A DNA stretch of 20,793 bases from positions 1 to 20,793 of the forward strand of contig JBEGQX010000319.1 in NCBI GenBank assembly GCA_041180805.1. The letters are read 5' to 3'. A model generated the notes under the pieces. That model did not search any database, was not told the origin of the DNA, and worked only from the letters and a program-made list of their open reading frames with translations. Position 1 is the first letter of the stretch. Each line of letters starts with the position of its first letter. This DNA comes from JBEGQX01 sp041180805 (lineage in GTDB: Bacteria > Planctomycetota > Planctomycetia > Gemmatales > Gemmataceae). Below, in pieces: positions 15,852-20,793 of this stretch. The position numbers and the translations under genes are program-made.

Positions 15852-16889
15852 ATTTAATAGATATTTTTCTGTCACAAGCTTTTCTGTTTCTTCGATGGGA
15901 AGGTTTTGGGGTGTTTCCCGGCAGGCCCATACATTTTTAATTCTTTCCTTGATTTCAATTCTTGTGAGTGGAATGTTTGTCAGAAAATCCGAATGACTTC
16001 GCCCTGATCTGTATTCGGGTTCCATGGGAGGATGTTTGAGGTATTTTTGTATGGTTCCAAGATCAAAATCGTAAAGGATGGAACCATGATGCAGAATATA
16101 ATTGCTTTTTCTTTGCTGTGCATTGCCGGAAAATTTCCTGCTGCCCATGGTGAGGTCGCTAATACCATCATGGGAAGAATTTGGCAAACCAAGACAATCA
16201 ACCATCTTGCCCATGATGGCTTGGTAAGAGCCTTTGATGGTTGCAAGCCCTGGCCGGCTTTCCAAATGAAGAATGAGTGTAAAAAGAAGGCAGCCTTTCC
16301 CCAGCAGAACAGTTCCACCGCCGCTCGAGCGTCTTAGTATTGGAACGCCATCCTTTTCGCACGAAGCAACATCCACATCGAGTTCGTGTTTGCAACCTGA
16401 ACCAAGGATTACGGCCGGGCTATCTAATTCCCAAATTCGTAACACTTCGCCAGAGTTCGATTGCTCAGCTTGTAAAAGCAGCGCCTCATCCAGTGCAATG
16501 TTGTGATATGCCGAATGGAAAGAACGTTCAAAAAGGCGCATTTGATTTTTCCAAGGTTCTAGGAATCCACCTGCTGATACCCAGCCTTCCATACCATTTC
16601 TGATAGCGTAGGCTCTTTGAAAACCATGGTCTCGCATAAGTTGGGCCAAACTGGCCGCTTGGGCGTCATGTGGTCAGGCACAATATAGATAATAACTTTT
16701 TGTTTTATCCCATTCAGCGGATAGTTTTGGAAGATTTTCAGGTTCTACTATGAAAGCAGATGGAATTTTCATGGCATGCTGAAGGCGTTTTGACTTCCCA
16801 CGCACATCAACAATCTGGCAGAACTCATCCTTCTGAATGTGGTCTATTATCAGGTTGGGCTCAATCCTTATTCTTATTCCATGATTCAT
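15831..16889 (-). CDS. Putative selenoprotein: rhodanese domain (in-frame UGA) fused to lipoate-protein ligase
   Basis: Read through one UGA, this frame encodes 352 residues. Residues about 20-108 form a rhodanese domain: IVDVRG near the start, then YCA-UGA-PHDA as the active loop (C70, codon 72 = UGA), then GFQRAYAIRNGMEGW. Related rhodaneses carry CxCP here, so UGA replaces the second Cys. Residues about 117-350 form a lipoate-protein ligase/octanoyltransferase domain with RRSSGGG (186-192), the likely catalytic K252 in GSRKFSGNAQ, and HHGS. There is no stop or frameshift between the domains other than the UGA. ATG at 16889 follows GAAGGTGG by 5 nt. If UGA is read as stop, a 71-residue peptide results and the ligase would need an internal start (ATG at 16541, weak GGAAA). 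It is the last gene after purQ-nadC-biotin ligase. Confidence 0.7.
16638..16660 (-). promoter_or_regulatory. Candidate bacterial SECIS stem-loop
   Basis: In the mRNA, a 5-bp stem GGCCA/UGGCC closes a GUU loop, extended below by AAG/CUU across a small internal loop. The loop begins with G at nucleotide 23 after the UGA. Known bacterial SECIS elements lie about 16-37 nt downstream and have a G in the first two loop bases; E. coli fdhF has a G-U pair of loop bases in nearly the same place. GCC-rich codons could form such a stem by chance. Confidence 0.55.
16674..16676 (-). other. In-frame UGA, candidate selenocysteine codon
   Basis: TGA on the minus strand at codon 72 of the rhodanese/lipoate-ligase frame. 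The rhodanese homology continues without a gap on both sides, and the codon occupies a position where Cys is usual (CxCP). UGA is a normal stop in other genes here (for example at 3864, 8668, 9103, 10050 and 15851), so the code is not globally reassigned. Confidence 0.65.
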
Positions 16890-16894
16890 TTCGA

Positions 16895-16902
16895 CCACCT
16901 TC
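16895..16902 (-). promoter_or_regulatory. Ribosome binding site fixing the rhodanese/ligase start
   Basis: GAAGGTGG ends 5 nt before the ATG at 16889-16887. An upstream GTG at 16898-16896 lies inside this site, so the ATG is the better start. Confidence 0.6.
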
Positions 16903-16905
16903 GAT

Positions 16906-17679
16906 TTATACGGCGTATATGTGGTTGATTTTTTCAGGTATCATCCGGGTCACGCTGCCTGAAGAGGTCAATATTTCGATTTCTTCAAATGAAAGCTTGG
17001 CTAGTAACCCATGGTGTTTTTTGTTGTGTTCCTCGATGCAAACCTCTTTTCCTAACAGGCCAAGGCCGGTTTGCCAATCATTTTGAAGTCCACTTATGTT
17101 TCCACACAACAAGCTTTGGTATTCTTCATCTAGATGGATTAACAAACGCTTTGCGACTTCCCGGGAAGTCAGATGGTAAGGGGTTAACTCTTGCATGGAA
17201 ATTGCTTCGCCCAAACCGTGAATTCCAAAGTCCGCCTGTGATTGGCATACATTAAGGCCAATACCCATCACTACAGCATGATTCTGTTCAATAAGAATGC
17301 CGCAGAGTTTTCTGCCAGCCGTCAAAATGTCATTGGGCCATTTGATGGTCGGCCTGAATCCAACAAATGATTCCACGGTTTTAACCACTGATACTGCTGC
17401 CAGCGAAGTCAGCAGGGATGGTTTTCGAATATTGGTCGGAGGGAATAGCAATACGGAAAGTAACACGGATTGATCTCTACCCGCACACCAAACCCTTCCA
17501 TGCTGGCCTCGGCCTGCCTTTTGTTCCCTTGCAAGTATTGTCAAACCATCGCATTCAAGCCGGCTGGAATATTGGTTTGCAATATCTGATGTGCTGGAAA
17601 CAGCATCAAAAACCATGGTTTTTTTGCCTACCAACCGCGTTTCCAAATCCCAAATTTCCGTCGGAGTCAACTGGTTCAT
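16906..17679 (-). CDS. birA: Biotin-[acetyl-CoA-carboxylase] ligase
   Basis: This 257-aa protein is a biotin protein ligase, which adenylates biotin and attaches it to a lysine of carboxyl-carrier proteins in the cytoplasm. The biotinyl-AMP loop GRGQHGRVW (56-64), the K113-WPND motif and the GILIE strand are all clear, and MGIGLNV follows. There is no N-terminal helix-turn-helix, so it is the monofunctional type and not a transcriptional repressor like E. coli BirA. Its ATG overlaps the nadC stop (ATGA). The rhodanese/lipoate ligase gene starts 16 nt after its stop; the two ligase domains belong to the same structural superfamily and both handle lysine-attached cofactors. Confidence 0.93.
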   Translation of the reverse strand: MNQLTPTEIWDLETRLVGKKTMVFDAVSSTSDIANQYSSRLECDGLTILAREQKAGRGQHGRVWCAGRDQSVLLSVLLFPPTNIRKPSLLTSLAAVSVVKTVESFVGFRPTIKWPNDILTAGRKLCGILIEQNHAVVMGIGLNVCQSQADFGIHGLGEAISMQELTPYHLTSREVAKRLLIHLDEEYQSLLCGNISGLQNDWQTGLGLLGKEVCIEEHNKKHHGLLAKLSFEEIEILTSSGSVTRMIPEKINHIYAV

Positions 17680-18551
17680 TCGAAAGTGTAATCAAGCGCT
17701 AGATCAAGTGCCGGGGCTGAATGTGTCAGGGCTCCGATGCTAATTCGATCCACTCCGGTTAAGGCAATTTCCCTGAGGTTTGCAAGTTGAATCCCACCGG
17801 ACGCCTCGAGCGCAACCGATGGTGCTATCGCATTCCTTTTTTTAACAGCCTCTGACATATCAGGAATGCTCATGTTGTCGAGCAGAATGATGCTGGGAGT
17901 GGATTGAAGTGCGGTGTCAAACATTTCAAGGTTATCTACTTCCACCTCAATATCCCAATTTCCCGAGAAAAACTGTCTGGCGAGAAGAATGGCTTTTCGA
18001 ATCGAGGCTGGTCCACCTCCCAATGCTGCAAGGTGATTATCCTTGATTAAAATTCCATCGCACAGGCTCATGCGGTGGTTATGCCCGCCTCCGCAACGCA
18101 CCGCATATTTATCCAGTATTCTCCAGCCTGGTTCTGTTTTTCTTGTGTCTAATATTTTGACATCAATTCCTTGAACGGCATCTGTGTATTTTTTGGTAAG
18201 GGATGCGATGCCCGAGAGCCTTTGCATGAAATTCAGGGCTATGCGTTCCGCTGCGAGAATGCTTCGAATGGGCCCTTGGATTTTTGCCAGTTCTGTGCCT
18301 TTTTGAATTTTTGTTCCATCCGAAACAAGACCGAACCATTGTGCTTTAGGCGCAATTTCAGCAAATGTGAATTCCCCGGCGGAGGAACCGGCGAGAACGC
18401 CCTCTGCCCTGCTTACAAGGGTGGCTTTTCCAACCAAGTCGTCTGAAAGTGTGGCTTTGCTGGTTAAGTCGCCAGATGGTTCAAGGTCTTCCGCAATCGC
18501 AAGATCCAGAAGAACATCAAAGCACTTTTTTTCCTTGGAGGAAAAGGTCAT
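17676..18551 (-). CDS. nadC: Nicotinate-nucleotide pyrophosphorylase (quinolinate phosphoribosyltransferase)
   Basis: This 291-aa enzyme converts quinolinate and PRPP to nicotinate mononucleotide in de novo NAD synthesis. The family core is complete: EDLEPSGDLTS near the N terminus, ERIALNFMQRLSGIAS (102-117), TRKTEPGWR from 136, GGGHNHR (about 153-159) and IKDNH (about 168-172), then EVEV and LLDN in the second half. Length is normal. ATG start with CAGGAGA about 6 nt upstream. It follows purQ by 25 nt and its stop overlaps the biotin ligase start, so it sits in a leftward cofactor operon. No nadA or nadB is in the window. Confidence 0.96.
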   Translation of the reverse strand: MTFSSKEKKCFDVLLDLAIAEDLEPSGDLTSKATLSDDLVGKATLVSRAEGVLAGSSAGEFTFAEIAPKAQWFGLVSDGTKIQKGTELAKIQGPIRSILAAERIALNFMQRLSGIASLTKKYTDAVQGIDVKILDTRKTEPGWRILDKYAVRCGGGHNHRMSLCDGILIKDNHLAALGGGPASIRKAILLARQFFSGNWDIEVEVDNLEMFDTALQSTPSIILLDNMSIPDMSEAVKKRNAIAPSVALEASGGIQLANLREIALTGVDRISIGALTHSAPALDLALDYTFE

Positions 18552-18576
18552 ATGAATTCTCCTGAATAAGAGTTGC

Positions 18577-19350
18577 CTACTGAAAATATTTTACCGCGTT
18601 CTTAAAGATTGCAAAACCATCGCCTTCTTCAGAAAGGCCATTTCTGGTCCAGTGAGGGTTTTGGGTGGGTAAAATATGTCTTTCAGGATGTGGCATTAGC
18701 CCTAGAATTCTGCCGGAAGGATCACATGCGCCAGCAACATTCCCCATGGAACCATTAGGGTTTTCCGGGAAATCTTTTGCAGGTTCTCCATCAGCGGTGA
18801 CATATCGAAGAACAATTTGCTTTGAATTCTCCAGCCCATGAAGAATCCAAGGTTCGCGAGTGACAAATTTACCTTCACCATGGGCAACAGGAACGAAAAG
18901 TCGATGAATGCCTTTTAGGAAAGGACAATTCCCTGGGTTGGCTTCTAAATGAACCCAGCGGGATTCAAATCGACCTGAATTATTGTTGGTTAGTGTAGCG
19001 CAAGGGCCATCCTCGTCTGATTGGATTATAAGTCCTGATTTTAAAAGGACTTGGAACCCATTACATACTCCAAGAACTAATTTTTCCGCATCCCTGAAGG
19101 ATCGCAGCTCGTTTTTGAGAAAATGGGTAATCTGAGATGCAAGGATTTTGCCTGCGGCAACATCGTCGCCATAGGTGAAGCCACCTGGAATCACAAGAAT
19201 TTGGTATTTTTTTAAAATGCCGGGCTGTTCACGAAGCTGCAAAATATGCAACCGGTCTGCACAGGCGCCAGCTTTTTCAAAAGCATATTGTGTTTCCTGA
19301 TCACAATTTGAGCCCGGAGCACGCAAAATTAAAACATTTGGAGAAGGCAT
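18577..19350 (-). CDS. purQ: Phosphoribosylformylglycinamidine synthase, glutaminase subunit
   Basis: This 257-aa class I glutamine amidotransferase supplies ammonia to PurL in purine synthesis. The glutaminase triad is visible: nucleophile C96 in GVCNGFQ, then H221 and E223 in PHPERH. The N terminus (LILRAPGSNCD) and the PGGFTYGDDVAAGKI block are characteristic of PurQ. It is slightly longer than the short PurQ of about 227 aa, as seen in several phyla. ATG start with GAGG about 5 nt upstream. It is the first visible gene of the leftward operon and is divergent from the rRNA gene. I see no convincing promoter or purine riboswitch for it in the gap, although the AT-rich stretch at 19370-19440 is the likely place. 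Confidence 0.96.
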   Translation of the reverse strand: MPSPNVLILRAPGSNCDQETQYAFEKAGACADRLHILQLREQPGILKKYQILVIPGGFTYGDDVAAGKILASQITHFLKNELRSFRDAEKLVLGVCNGFQVLLKSGLIIQSDEDGPCATLTNNNSGRFESRWVHLEANPGNCPFLKGIHRLFVPVAHGEGKFVTREPWILHGLENSKQIVLRYVTADGEPAKDFPENPNGSMGNVAGACDPSGRILGLMPHPERHILPTQNPHWTRNGLSEEGDGFAIFKNAVKYFQ

Positions 19351-19494
19351 CCAAACCTCGAAGAAAGAGAATATTGGTTTAAATTATTTTAGAAGGAATG
19401 ATTTTTTTGGGGAGAATTAATTAGAAATAAAGCCTTATTAGTAAGGGTAATTGAATTGGCGAAGGCGGAGGTAAAAATATTTTCACCGCAATGG

Positions 19495-19523
19495 TTGACA
19501 CCTATGGAGGGTGACCCTATACT
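19495..19523 (+). promoter_or_regulatory. rRNA operon promoter (sigma70 type)
   Basis: A perfect TTGACA (19495-19500) and TATACT (19518-19523, one mismatch) are separated by 17 nt. Transcription should begin near 19530, about 315 nt before the mature 16S 5' end, typical for a strong rrn promoter with a long leader. Confidence 0.8.
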
Positions 19524-19613
19524 CAAATTATCCTCAATTATGAGGAACTGAATGACGAATAAACAATCGCTTGCGAAAGTTGTTCGTCGAATCTGGGCTC
19601 TGCTCAGATAATT

Positions 19614-19628
19614 TGGTCTTTGACAATT
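19614..19628 (+). promoter_or_regulatory. boxA-like antitermination site in the rRNA leader
   Basis: TGGTCTTTGACAATT closely matches the boxA core of rRNA leaders (E. coli TGCTCTTTAACAATT, two differences). It lies in the transcribed leader, about 85 nt after the predicted start, as expected for a Nus-factor loading site. Confidence 0.6.
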
Positions 19629-19821
19629 CGGTGGTTTATATAGCCAATAAGCGAGGATGTGTCTGCTTTGTTAAAGCGGGCTCATTCTCGAAGGTTCAAC
19701 GATGAAAATCGTGAACTCCGAGTTCTTTATAGAGTCAAAAGCTTAACAAAGTGATCTCAAACTCATCATTTGCTATTTAAAACGGCCATCCCTTTGCATG
19801 TCAAAGGTGCCGCCGATTTAA

Positions 19822-19835
19822 GAGAGTTTACTCTC
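19822..19835 (+). other. Small hairpin just before the 16S 5' end
   Basis: GAGAG and CTCTC flank a TTTA loop, 10 nt before the predicted mature 16S start. It may help in leader folding or 5' processing; no direct evidence. Confidence 0.35.
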
Positions 19836-19844
19836 AAGCATATT

Positions 19845-20793
<949 letters not shown>

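Larger units (their letters stand above)
19351..19844. other. Intergenic region between purQ and 16S rRNA
   Basis: 494 nt without a gene. The left 90 nt is AT-rich and probably holds the purQ operon promoter, though no clear boxes are visible. The rest holds the rRNA promoter, a leader of about 315 nt, a boxA-like site and small hairpins, listed separately. Confidence 0.7.

Noticed and set aside
15831..16889. Alternative genetic code with UGA read as an amino acid throughout
   Set aside because: Many other genes in the window end naturally at TGA, including coupled ATGA junctions at 3861, 9100 and 10047.
16674..16898. Separate 74-aa rhodanese-fragment gene ending at the UGA
   Set aside because: It would end just after the first active-loop Cys and lack the second half of the domain, while that half continues in frame downstream. 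A complete recoded gene or a nonsense mutant is more likely than a real short gene.
19620..19642. Second rRNA promoter (TTGACA with TATATA)
   Set aside because: The two boxes are only 11 nt apart, too close for sigma70. The TTGACA is better explained as part of the boxA-like site.

Overview
The window most likely comes from a member of the Planctomycetota, probably near the Gemmatales. The partial 16S rRNA gene at the right end has the planctomycete-type 5' region, and the protein set fits: a DUF116/polyprenyl synthase fusion, an SHC-like cyclase, a long FtsX-type permease and an unusual duplicated membrane protein. Base composition is moderate, by eye below 50% G+C. I cannot place it to genus.

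Left part (1-15851, all plus strand): a tightly packed run of genes, several coupled by 4-nt stop/start overlaps. In order: a 3' fragment of an unrecognised gene, a squalene-hopene-cyclase-like triterpene cyclase, a DUF116-polyprenyl diphosphate synthase fusion, a chorismate-lyase-like protein, a flavin-dependent halogenase-like oxidoreductase, an MFS transporter, a GT4 glycosyltransferase, a hotdog thioesterase, a prenyltransferase-beta-like alpha/alpha-barrel protein, a LolD-type ATPase, a 1170-aa FtsX-like permease with an EF-hand loop, an internally duplicated 10-TM protein, and a small helical protein. Isoprenoid chain synthesis, cyclisation, an aromatic-acid source, a halogenase-like flavoenzyme, glycosyl transfer and two export systems lie together. 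This suggests a lipid or meroterpenoid pathway, but that is inference. Two good sigma70-like promoters lie inside the run, upstream of the halogenase-like gene and the MFS gene.

Middle part (15831-19350, minus strand): a cofactor and nucleotide gene group transcribed leftward: purQ, nadC, a biotin protein ligase, and a rhodanese/lipoate-ligase gene. It converges on the left gene run with a 21-nt tail-to-tail overlap. The last gene is the most interesting item here. Its rhodanese domain is interrupted by an in-frame UGA exactly where related CxCP-type rhodaneses have a cysteine. A stem-loop with a G-U-U apical loop lies at bacterial SECIS distance just downstream. The best reading is a selenocysteine-containing rhodanese fused to a lipoate-protein ligase. 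The alternative is a recent nonsense mutation.

Right part (19351-20793): an rRNA promoter (TTGACA-N17-TATACT), a leader of about 315 nt with a boxA-like antitermination site, and the first ~950 nt of a 16S rRNA gene that runs off the window.
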